Shown: piece by piece, positions 8,578 through 16,318 of the stretch
Position numbering within the stretch: the first letter of the stretch is position 1
Layout: the number at the start of each line of letters is the position of its first letter
Source: Pseudomonas sp. QS1027
Lineage (GTDB): Bacteria; Pseudomonadota; Gammaproteobacteria; Pseudomonadales; Pseudomonadaceae
Length of the DNA: 64,000 nt
Reading direction: 5' to 3'
Assembly (NCBI RefSeq): GCF_002814235.1
Contig: NZ_PHSU01000006.1
Span: 1-64,000, forward strand
Program-made: the position numbers and the translations under genes
Notes under the pieces: generated by a model
The model's input: the letters and a program-made list of their open reading frames with translations, nothing else
The model's database searches: none
What the model was told of the DNA's origin: nothing

Positions 8578-9498
8578 GTGAGTGGTGTATTGAGCAGTTC
8601 AAAATCTCCGTTGTATATATTGGCTGCGCTCGGTGCGATTTTGATATGGAGTACGCTGGCCGTTAGCGTCACCTTCTGTCGTGAGGTGAACCCCCTGTTT
8701 ATCACAGGGGCGGCATTGACCATCGGCGGGCTGATGGGGTTGCCTTGGGTTCGTTCTTGGGGGATGCCGAAGCGTTTGTTCCTGGTGGGGACGGCGTGCA
8801 TGCTGGGTTATCACGTTATTTATTTTTATGCTTTGCAGTTGGCGGACCCTATAGGCGTGAGCCTTGTTCACTACCTATGGCCCGTGATGATTGTCCTGCT
8901 GGGGCCGGTCTTTGTTAGAGGGGGAAACGTCTCTTTTCGTTGCCTGCTCGCCGGAGCGGCGGGTTTTGCGGGAGCGGTGATCAGTTGTGACCCGACACAG
9001 AAGGTTGGTATGAATGGTTGGATAGGTTACGTATTGGCATTCGTATCTGCTGTTGTGTGGGCAGGATACTCGTTAACCGCGAAAAGCTATCCAAACGTTC
9101 GAAGTGCCTCCGTCGGTCTTTTTTGCATCGTTTCCGGGGTGGTGTGTCTTATCCTCTATCGGAGTACCGCTCAGTGGCCCTCATTGACGGGCAGCGAGAG
9201 CGTGGCGTTATTGTACATGGGGGTGGGGCCCATGGGCGGTGCCTTTTACCTCTGGGATTTTGCGATGAAAAAAGCAGATCACCAACAGGTGGCGGTTTTA
9301 AGTTATGCAACACCTGTGCTTTCCACGGGGTTTTTGGCACTTTATCTCGGGCAGGGTCTGCAGCTTTCGATATGGGTGGGCGCACTGATGGTCGCGGTGT
9401 CAATGGCGATTGCAAAGGAAGATGCCCCTGCCATTAAAAATAAAAAGAAGGCGTTTCCGTTTTTCTGGAGACGTTCTAAAGGTTCAGGTCTTTTTTAA
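8578..9498 (+). CDS. DMT-superfamily (EamA) exporter
   Basis: This 306-residue protein has ten hydrophobic segments arranged as two repeated EamA halves. The first starts LAALGAILIWSTLAVSVTFC and the second starts near YVLAFVSAVVWAGYSLTAKS. The motif HYLWPVMIVLL resembles the YddG-type amino acid exporters. Inferred role: export of an amino acid or overflow metabolite of this island. The start is GTG at 8578; the preceding bases have no strong ribosome binding site. The C-terminus is basic (KNKKKAFPFFWRRSK), consistent with a cytoplasmic tail. Confidence 0.82.
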   Translation: MSGVLSSSKSPLYILAALGAILIWSTLAVSVTFCREVNPLFITGAALTIGGLMGLPWVRSWGMPKRLFLVGTACMLGYHVIYFYALQLADPIGVSLVHYLWPVMIVLLGPVFVRGGNVSFRCLLAGAAGFAGAVISCDPTQKVGMNGWIGYVLAFVSAVVWAGYSLTAKSYPNVRSASVGLFCIVSGVVCLILYRSTAQWPSLTGSESVALLYMGVGPMGGAFYLWDFAMKKADHQQVAVLSYATPVLSTGFLALYLGQGLQLSIWVGALMVAVSMAIAKEDAPAIKNKKKAFPFFWRRSKGSGLF

Positions 9499-9614
9499 CT
9501 GCCGACGTCAACGTCGATAATATTTCAAATTGCACCTTGGGGCGTCGCTGTCTCCACGGTGCGTCTGTGTTTGAAGTTATTAGCTAACTAAATCAATAAC
9601 AATGGAGCAGTTTT

Positions 9615-10733
9615 ATGGATACGCGCAAGCTATTGGGTTTTCGTTCGTTTTGGATGCTGACGGTTGCTTTGACTTCGTCAACCGCTTTCGCTGATATAAA
9701 AATTGGTGTCGCTGGACCTCATACGGGTCCCAATGCGGCATTCGGTGAGCAAATGTGGCGGGGTGCGACACAGGCCGCCGCTGACATTAATAGCGCCGGT
9801 GGCATCAATGGAGAAAAAATTGTTTTGGTCAAAGGCGATGATGCCTGTGAGCCGAAGCAAGCGGTGGCGGCAGCCAAACAACTGGTCAATGGCGAGAAGG
9901 TAGTGGGTGTCATTGGTCATTACTGTTCGTCGTCCACTATCCCCGCCTCAAATGTTTATGATGAAGCTCAAGTCATCGCGATCACTCCGGCTTCGTCATC
10001 CCCGGTGTTAACCGAACGCGGGTTGTCCACGATGTTCCGGATGTGTGGTCGCGATGATCAGCAAGGCGAAGTGGCCGCTCGTTATATCGTTGATACGCTC
10101 AAATCGAAAACAGTGGCTGTCATTCACGACAAAGACACTTACGGACAAGGGCTTGCCGATGTGACCAAGGGCAAACTCAAGGCTGCCGGCGTTGACGTTG
10201 TTCTTTACGAAGGTTTGACACGGGGTGAAAAAGACTTCAGTTCTCTTGTCACCAAACTTCGGCAAGTCGCGCCTGACGTTGTTTACTTCGGTGGTTGCCA
10301 TCCAGAAGCGGGCCCTCTGGTGCGTCAGATGCGCGAGCAGGGTGTGAACGCTAAGTTCATCTCCGGCGATTGCGTCGTGACGGATCAGTTGGTGGTGACG
10401 GCGGGCGGTCCTCAGTACACCAAAGACTTGCTGATGACGTTCTACGCGGACCCTCGTGATTCGTCGGCTGGTAAAGAGGTTGTTGCCAAAATGCGCGCCG
10501 CCGGTTTCGAGCCTGAGGGGTATACCTTGTTCTCGTATGCGTCGATGCAGGCACTCGCTGCCGCGTTTATCGGCACCGGGACGACGGATGGAGACAAGGC
10601 CAGTCAATGGCTTAAGTCCCATTCGGTGAACACGATTCTCGGTTCAAAGAGCTGGGACAGCAAAGGCGATCTCAAGGATTCCCCGTACGTGATGTACCAG
10701 TGGGATGCCAGCGGTCACTACAAACAGCTGTAA
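9615..10733 (+). CDS. livJ: Branched-chain amino acid ABC transporter, periplasmic binding protein
   Basis: This 372-residue protein has a signal peptide (about 1-26, hydrophobic MLTVALTSSTAFA, cleavage before DIKIGVAG). The mature part begins with the type I periplasmic-binding fold hallmark GVAGPHTGPNAAFGEQMWRG and continues with SSTIPASNVYDEAQVIAITP. Known relatives (LivJ/LivK, BraC) bind Leu, Ile, Val and sometimes other small amino acids such as Ala or Thr. It is the first gene of a complete livJHMGF operon. GGAG precedes the ATG by 7 bases. Since the surrounding genes concern omega-amino and 2-hydroxy acids, its ligand may differ from leucine. Confidence 0.92.
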   Translation: MDTRKLLGFRSFWMLTVALTSSTAFADIKIGVAGPHTGPNAAFGEQMWRGATQAAADINSAGGINGEKIVLVKGDDACEPKQAVAAAKQLVNGEKVVGVIGHYCSSSTIPASNVYDEAQVIAITPASSSPVLTERGLSTMFRMCGRDDQQGEVAARYIVDTLKSKTVAVIHDKDTYGQGLADVTKGKLKAAGVDVVLYEGLTRGEKDFSSLVTKLRQVAPDVVYFGGCHPEAGPLVRQMREQGVNAKFISGDCVVTDQLVVTAGGPQYTKDLLMTFYADPRDSSAGKEVVAKMRAAGFEPEGYTLFSYASMQALAAAFIGTGTTDGDKASQWLKSHSVNTILGSKSWDSKGDLKDSPYVMYQWDASGHYKQL

Positions 10734-10792
10734 CGCCCTTGCGTCCAGAGTCCGCGTTTCTGGCGGACTCATCCTTGTTTGGAGAATTGATC

Positions 10793-11707
10793 GTGGATGT
10801 TTTCTTCCTTCAGCAAATTATAAATGGTCTGACACTGGGTTCAGTGTATGGACTGATTGCCATCGGTTACACCATGGTTTACGGCATCATCGGTATGATC
10901 AACTTCGCCCATGGTGACGTTTATATGATCTCTGCCTACCTGGCTGCCATTGGCTTGGCTGTTCTGTCGTACTTCGGCGTGGAATCCTTTCCCTTCCTGA
11001 TACTGGGGACGCTGGTGTTTACCATTGTCGTGACGGGCGTCTACGGCTTTGTTATCGAGCGGATTGCCTATAAGCCGCTGCGTAATTCAACACGCTTGGC
11101 ACCGCTTATCAGTGCTATCGGTATCTCGCTGATTCTGCAGAACTATGCGCAGATCGCGCAGGGTCCCAATCAGCAAGGGGTGCCCACTCTGCTGGAAGGC
11201 GGTTTGCACCTGAGTGTTGGATCTGACTTCGTGCAGATCACCTACACGAAGATCTTCATCCTGGTCGCTGCATTCACCGGCATGGCAGCGCTGACTTACA
11301 TCATCAAGTTCACCAAGCTCGGGCGGATGTGCCGGGCGACCCAGCAAGACCGCAAGATGGCGTCGATCCTCGGAATCAACACTGACCGGGTGATTTCGTA
11401 TGTATTCGTCATTGGTGCGGCCATGGCGGCCTTGGCGGGCGTACTGATCACGGTCAACTTCGGCACCTTCGACTTCTATGCCGGGTTCATCATCGGTATC
11501 AAAGCGTTCACGGCTGCCGTATTGGGGGGGATCGGGTCACTGCCAGGGGCCATGCTCGGCGGCATCATTCTGGGCGTTTCAGAGTCGCTGTTCGCCGGGT
11601 TGGTCAACTCCGACTACAAAGACGTCTTTAGTTTCACGTTGCTGGTGCTGATTCTGATTTTCCGTCCTCAAGGCCTGCTGGGTCGTCCACTTGTGGCGAA
11701 GGTGTAA
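10793..11707 (+). CDS. livH: Branched-chain amino acid ABC transporter permease LivH
   Basis: This 304-residue inner-membrane permease carries the family signatures GSVYGLIAIGYTMVYGIIGM and INFAHGDVYMISAYLA and the cytoplasmic loop GRMCRATQQDRKMASILGIN with the EAA-like contact for the ATPases. I chose GTG 10793 because GGAG lies 8 bases upstream and the protein then starts like BraD; the open frame extends further but overlaps livJ. It ends 2 bases before livM. Confidence 0.93.
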   Translation: MDVFFLQQIINGLTLGSVYGLIAIGYTMVYGIIGMINFAHGDVYMISAYLAAIGLAVLSYFGVESFPFLILGTLVFTIVVTGVYGFVIERIAYKPLRNSTRLAPLISAIGISLILQNYAQIAQGPNQQGVPTLLEGGLHLSVGSDFVQITYTKIFILVAAFTGMAALTYIIKFTKLGRMCRATQQDRKMASILGINTDRVISYVFVIGAAMAALAGVLITVNFGTFDFYAGFIIGIKAFTAAVLGGIGSLPGAMLGGIILGVSESLFAGLVNSDYKDVFSFTLLVLILIFRPQGLLGRPLVAKV

Positions 11708-11709
11708 CT

Positions 11710-12993
11710 ATGTCTGTCGCTAAAAACAAACCCAATGTGATCAAAAAAAGCCTGATTGATGCGGTGCTCGCGGGCCTACTGGCCTTGATCGTATTCGGCC
11801 CGATTGTGGGGGTCGTTCTGCAAGGTTACAGCTTCGAATTGGAGCCTAGTCGAGTGGCTTGGCTGGTGGCTACGGTGACAGTTGGGCGCTTCCTGGTCAG
11901 CCTGTTTCTGCAGACGTCCAAGGGCATGAGCCTGTCTCAGGCACTCGAGCGTGGAGGCGCAGGCGTCCATGTTCTGGCACCCGATCATAAGTCGGCACTG
12001 CGCTGGGCTATTCCGATGATGATCGTAGTCGCGATTATCTTTCCGAAATTCGCCAACGCCTACCTATTGGGTGTGGTGATCCTCGGGCTGATCTATGTGT
12101 TGCTCGGCTTGGGGCTCAACATCGTGGTGGGCCTTGCTGGTTTGCTTGACCTGGGGTACGTGGCGTTTTACGCCATTGGCGCATACGGTCTGGCGCTGGG
12201 GTATCAATATTTGGGACTGGGTTTCTGGTCCGTGCTGCCCCTGGCGGCCATCGTTGCGGCCTTGGCGGGATGCATACTGGGCTTTCCGGTGTTACGCATG
12301 CATGGTGACTATCTGGCGATCGTCACCTTGGGCTTCGGTGAAATCATCCGGCTGATCCTCAACAACTGGTTGTCCCTGACCGGAGGTCCAAACGGTTTAC
12401 CCGCGCCGCTACCGACGTTCTTCGGCCTGGAATTCGGCCGCAAAGCCAAGGAGGGGGGTATCCCAATCCATGAGTTTCTTGGCACTGCCTACAACCCGGA
12501 CCTGAAATTCATCTTTATTTACGGCGTACTCTTTCTGGCAGTGTTGGCAGTTCTTTACATCAAGCATCGCCTCACGCGGATGCCGGTTGGGCGTGCCTGG
12601 GAGGCGCTACGTGAAGACGAGATTGCCTGCCGTGCCATGGGTTTGAACCACGTCCTGGTAAAACTCTCGGCCTTTACCCTGGGGGCTTCCACGGCGGGGC
12701 TGGCCGGTGTTTTTTTCGCCACCTACCAAGGTTTCGTGAATCCGACCTCGTTCACCTTCTTTGAATCGGCACTGATCCTGGCCATCGTCGTCTTGGGCGG
12801 AATGGGCTCAACGGTCGGCGTGGTCATCGCTGCATTTGTGCTGACCGTTGCACCAGAATTGTTGCGCAGTTTTTCCGAATATCGGGTGTTGTTGTTCGGC
12901 GTCTTGATGGTGCTGATGATGATCTGGAAGCCGCGTGGTCTGATCCGTGTCAGTCGTACCGGTGTGGCCCCGCGTAAAGGAGTCATCTCATGA
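11710..12993 (+). CDS. livM: Branched-chain amino acid ABC transporter permease LivM
   Basis: This 427-residue permease has an N-terminal extension of about 110 residues with extra hydrophobic segments, as in Pseudomonas LivM/BraE, followed by the conserved core (YVLLGLGLNIVVGLAGLLDL, FYAIGAYGLALG, GEIIRLILNNW, EIACRAMGLN). It pairs with LivH to form the membrane channel. The reading frame starts two bases after livH and its stop overlaps the livG start (ATGA), indicating translational coupling. Confidence 0.93.
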   Translation: MSVAKNKPNVIKKSLIDAVLAGLLALIVFGPIVGVVLQGYSFELEPSRVAWLVATVTVGRFLVSLFLQTSKGMSLSQALERGGAGVHVLAPDHKSALRWAIPMMIVVAIIFPKFANAYLLGVVILGLIYVLLGLGLNIVVGLAGLLDLGYVAFYAIGAYGLALGYQYLGLGFWSVLPLAAIVAALAGCILGFPVLRMHGDYLAIVTLGFGEIIRLILNNWLSLTGGPNGLPAPLPTFFGLEFGRKAKEGGIPIHEFLGTAYNPDLKFIFIYGVLFLAVLAVLYIKHRLTRMPVGRAWEALREDEIACRAMGLNHVLVKLSAFTLGASTAGLAGVFFATYQGFVNPTSFTFFESALILAIVVLGGMGSTVGVVIAAFVLTVAPELLRSFSEYRVLLFGVLMVLMMIWKPRGLIRVSRTGVAPRKGVIS

Positions 12994-13865
12994 GCAACGA
13001 AATTATTCTTTCGGTCGATAACCTGATGATGCATTTCGGTGGCATCAAGGCGCTAAGCGACGTCAGTCTGAAGGTGCGTCGTAACTCGATTTTTGCTCTG
13101 ATCGGTCCTAACGGGGCAGGTAAGACCACCGTCTTCAACTGCCTCACCGGTTTCTACAAAGCGACCGGCGGGCGGATCATTCTCAATACCCGGGAAAAGA
13201 GTACCCATGTCATCAAGTTGTTGGGTGAGCCCTTCAAGGCCCGAGATTTTGTGTCACCGACGAGCTTCGCCAGCCGCTTGTATTACAAAATGTTCGGCGG
13301 CACCCATCTGATCAACCGTGCTGGATTGGCTCGGACCTTTCAGAACATCCGCCTATTCAAGGAAATGTCGGTTATCGAGAACCTGCTGGTTGCCCAGCAC
13401 ATGTGGGTCAACCGCAACATGCTGTCGGGCATCCTCAACACCAAGGCGTATCGCAAGGCTGAAGAAGATGCGCTGAACACCGCCTTCTATTGGTTGGAAG
13501 TCGTGGACTTGGTGGGCTGCGCAAATCGTCTGGCGGGCGAGCTGTCATACGGGCAACAACGTCGGCTTGAAATCGCTCGAGCCATGTGCACGCGTCCGCA
13601 AGTGATCTGCCTGGATGAGCCGGCCGCAGGTCTCAACCCTCAAGAAACCGAAGCACTGAGCGGCATGATCCGTTTGCTGCGTGATGAGCACGACATGACC
13701 ATCGTGCTGATTGAGCACGACATGGGAATGGTCATGGGCATTTCCGACGATATTGTGGTGCTCGACCACGGCAATGTCATTGCCACAGGTGGGCCTGAAA
13801 AAATTCGCAACGATCCGAAGGTGATTGCAGCCTATCTGGGTGCAGATGAAGAGGAACTGGTATGA
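12990..13865 (+). CDS. livG: Branched-chain amino acid ABC transporter ATPase LivG
   Basis: This 291-residue ATPase has Walker A GPNGAGKTT, the family segment GLARTFQNIRLFKEMSVIEN, signature LSYGQQRRLEIARAM, Walker B QVICLDEPAAGLNP and the H-loop IEHD. An insertion of about 40 residues between Walker A and the Q-loop region is typical of BraF/LivG. It starts inside the livM stop and ends inside the livF start (ATGA), so all five genes are coupled. Confidence 0.93.
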   Translation: MSNEIILSVDNLMMHFGGIKALSDVSLKVRRNSIFALIGPNGAGKTTVFNCLTGFYKATGGRIILNTREKSTHVIKLLGEPFKARDFVSPTSFASRLYYKMFGGTHLINRAGLARTFQNIRLFKEMSVIENLLVAQHMWVNRNMLSGILNTKAYRKAEEDALNTAFYWLEVVDLVGCANRLAGELSYGQQRRLEIARAMCTRPQVICLDEPAAGLNPQETEALSGMIRLLRDEHDMTIVLIEHDMGMVMGISDDIVVLDHGNVIATGGPEKIRNDPKVIAAYLGADEEELV

Positions 13866-14578
13866 GCAGATCAATCCTCCAACTGAAAGAGATTGACGTA
13901 TTTTACGGGCCTGTCCAGGCCCTGAAAAAAGTGTCGCTTCATATCAACGAAGGTGAGACCGTGAGTCTTATCGGCTCCAACGGTGCGGGCAAGTCCACGT
14001 TGTTGATGTCGATCTTCGGTCAGCCCCGGATAAGCAGTGGGCAGATTCTCTACCAGGGGGCCGACATTGCTGCGAAGTCGACCCACTATATCGCGTCCAA
14101 TGGTATCGCCCAGTCGCCCGAAGGGCGCCGGGTGTTTCCCGATATGAGCGTCGAAGAAAACCTGATGATGGGCACCATCCCCATTGGCGACAAGCACGCG
14201 AACGAGGATATGCAGCGTATGTTCGAGCTCTTTCCACGCCTTAAAGAGCGTCGTAACCAGCGCGCCATGACCATGTCCGGTGGTGAGCAGCAAATGCTGG
14301 CCATTGCTCGCGCATTGATGAGCCGTCCCAAGTTGCTGCTGCTCGACGAACCCAGCCTGGGATTGGCCCCGATTGTGGTCAAGCAGATCTTCCAGACTTT
14401 GAGGGACCTGGCTAAATCGGGCATGACCATCTTCTTGGTCGAGCAGAATGCCAATCACGCCTTGAGGCTCTCTGATCGGGCCTACGTGATGGTAAACGGC
14501 CAGATCCGCATGAGTGGTACAGGGCAAGAGCTGCTGGTCAATGATGAGGTGCGTAACGCCTATCTCGGGGGGCATTAA
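13862..14578 (+). CDS. livF: Branched-chain amino acid ABC transporter ATPase LivF
   Basis: This 238-residue ATPase has Walker A GSNGAGKST, the family segment GIAQSPEGRRVFPDMSVEEN, signature MSGGEQQMLAIARAL, Walker B LLLLDEPSLGLAP, and the H-region VEQN characteristic of LivF/BraG (Asn in place of Asp). It is the last gene of the liv operon and is followed by a terminator at 14593-14625. Confidence 0.93.
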   Translation: MSRSILQLKEIDVFYGPVQALKKVSLHINEGETVSLIGSNGAGKSTLLMSIFGQPRISSGQILYQGADIAAKSTHYIASNGIAQSPEGRRVFPDMSVEENLMMGTIPIGDKHANEDMQRMFELFPRLKERRNQRAMTMSGGEQQMLAIARALMSRPKLLLLDEPSLGLAPIVVKQIFQTLRDLAKSGMTIFLVEQNANHALRLSDRAYVMVNGQIRMSGTGQELLVNDEVRNAYLGGH

Positions 14579-14592
14579 GCGCAGGTGAAAAG

Positions 14593-14625
14593 CGAGAGGA
14601 GCTGGCAATAGGCTCCTTTCGTTCT
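14593..14625 (+). terminator. Terminator of the liv operon
   Basis: The arms CGAGAGGAGC and GCTCCTTTCG pair over 10 bases with one G-U, around a 9-base loop, and are followed by TTCTTCAATT. It lies 15 bases after the livF stop and before the convergent pucR-like gene. Confidence 0.65.
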
Positions 14626-14648
14626 TCAATTCACTGCTCTCGGCTGCT

Positions 14649-16259
14649 TTATTCGTCGTGTTCCAGGCGGTACATTTCCGCCGCTACTTGAATCTGAAAA
14701 CGTGACTCAGGGTTTTCCAGGGAAATATCGAGCAGTGCTTCTATTCGGGCCAAGCGATACCGTAAGGTGCTGATATGCACATCCAGCGCTTTTGCCGTAT
14801 TCGCCAGTTGAAAGCCTTCGCTCGACAGGGCGCAAATGGTTTCCAGCAACATGGTGCCGTTCTTTCGATTGGCCAACGGTTCGATCAGCCGCTGAAGCAG
14901 CATTTTCCGAGCTTCCTTGTCTCCCATCAGGGCGCGGGGAAACAGCACCTCATTGAAGGCATGAAGACGGCCTGGACGCAGCAACGGTACCAGCGCTGCC
15001 ACGTCTTCAGCCCCTTGTGCCATGCCGGAAACCCCCCGATGCACTCGACTGACGGCCATTGCGCCGCCTTCATGGCGTATCTGCTTCCAGATCGTTTCGG
15101 GGGCGAGGGTGGCAGGTACTATGAAACTGATCTGATTAAGAGAGACAGAGATCAGTGGTGAAATGCTGAGCGAAACCATCAGATCAAAAATACGACCGGT
15201 TTTCGCTTTGCGCCGTTTGAAACCCTCCAGGCTGAGCGGAATGGGCTCGTCCAGGAGCACCAGGCAGATCCTGTAGTCACGGGTTTCACTCCAACCCGAA
15301 ACCAGGGCTCGTTCAATGGCGCTTGGCGTTTCCGGAAACTTGCCTTCCAGCAGGCCGGCGACCAATGCGTGCCCGAGGCGTGTTTCCTGATCCAGCAATT
15401 CACGCTGATGGGACAGATGGAGAGCGGCGATCACCGCGGAATGTTCAAGTGCCCGGGAGTGCAACTCTTCAAACTCGTCGGTGGGGCTTTCGAGCCAGAC
15501 GATGCCGGCGACTTCTCCCAGGAGCCAGATGGCGCAGCCAAGCCTGAAGCGCGACTGCTCAGCCGACAGGTTGATCAGCAAGGTTTGTGATTCACCAAAG
15601 CTTTGCTCCAATGGTCGCTCGGCGATGACTTTGGAAATCAGTTCGCGTTCAAAACTTTCATTGGCGTCTATGTTGTGTCGACTCAGGATATTTCCAGATG
15701 TCGAAACTACCAGGCAGGACATGTTCAAGGCGCTGGACAGTGCATTGCCCAGGCTGTCCAGGTTATCGGCTTCGATCGCTGCTCGAGTCAATTTGCGATG
15801 AATCAAGTCAGAACGCTGAATGATATCTGTCTGCAAGTTAATGATTTTGGCGAGTATTTCCTGGGTGATCGCACTGAAGGGGACTTCCCAGGGTAATTCC
15901 AGGAGTGGAAAATCGCATTCGTTTGCCTCGCTGATTGTAGCTGGCGGGAAATGCTCACGAAAGTGCGGGACGGCCAGTACGACACCGGCCAAGCCGAGTT
16001 CGTTCAGTTTGCGCACCAGCACCCTGCTGGTTTCATCGTCCTGTGGCCAGTTGTAACCGGTGGTTAATAGCAGGTCACCCTTCTTCAGCCATTGGGTGAT
16101 ATCCGGATGATCGATGATGTGGACCCACGTAATTTCGCGATCCAGGCCGCGGGCTCCGGCGACGACTGATGCCTGTTTAAGAACGGTCTGCTCGAGTGCA
16201 GTAGCTACTTTCATTGTCTGCCCATGAGTGAAGGGTGAACGTGTTATACCTGACGGCAT
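14649..16259 (-). CDS. PucR-family transcriptional regulator
   Basis: This 536-residue protein has an N-terminal PucR ligand domain (QASVVAGARGLDREITWVHI, KGDLLLTTGYNW), a central GAF/GGDEF-like CdaR region, and a C-terminal PucR/CdaR helix-turn-helix (residues about 480-530, with ANTAKALDVHISTLRYRLAR). Such regulators often control amine, purine or amino acid catabolism in response to a metabolite. It is convergent with livF and lies just before the dehydrogenase at 16319 on the same strand downstream, so it may control either or both. AAGGTCACC precedes ATG 16259; ATG 16214 is an alternative that matches the usual domain start better. Confidence 0.87.
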   Translation of the reverse strand: MPSGITRSPFTHGQTMKVATALEQTVLKQASVVAGARGLDREITWVHIIDHPDITQWLKKGDLLLTTGYNWPQDDETSRVLVRKLNELGLAGVVLAVPHFREHFPPATISEANECDFPLLELPWEVPFSAITQEILAKIINLQTDIIQRSDLIHRKLTRAAIEADNLDSLGNALSSALNMSCLVVSTSGNILSRHNIDANESFERELISKVIAERPLEQSFGESQTLLINLSAEQSRFRLGCAIWLLGEVAGIVWLESPTDEFEELHSRALEHSAVIAALHLSHQRELLDQETRLGHALVAGLLEGKFPETPSAIERALVSGWSETRDYRICLVLLDEPIPLSLEGFKRRKAKTGRIFDLMVSLSISPLISVSLNQISFIVPATLAPETIWKQIRHEGGAMAVSRVHRGVSGMAQGAEDVAALVPLLRPGRLHAFNEVLFPRALMGDKEARKMLLQRLIEPLANRKNGTMLLETICALSSEGFQLANTAKALDVHISTLRYRLARIEALLDISLENPESRFQIQVAAEMYRLEHDE

Positions 16260-16318
16260 GGTGACCTTGTTTGAAAGGTTGCCGTGCAGTCAGGTGTTCA
16301 AGAGGTCACGGCCTTGGT

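Noticed and set aside
10700..10792. Upstream extension of livH overlapping livJ
   Set aside because: GTG 10793 has GGAG and matches the family N-terminus.
13871..14629. Long open frame (252 codons) antisense to livF
   Set aside because: It mirrors the coding periodicity of livF, has no ribosome binding site, and its product is low in recognisable character.
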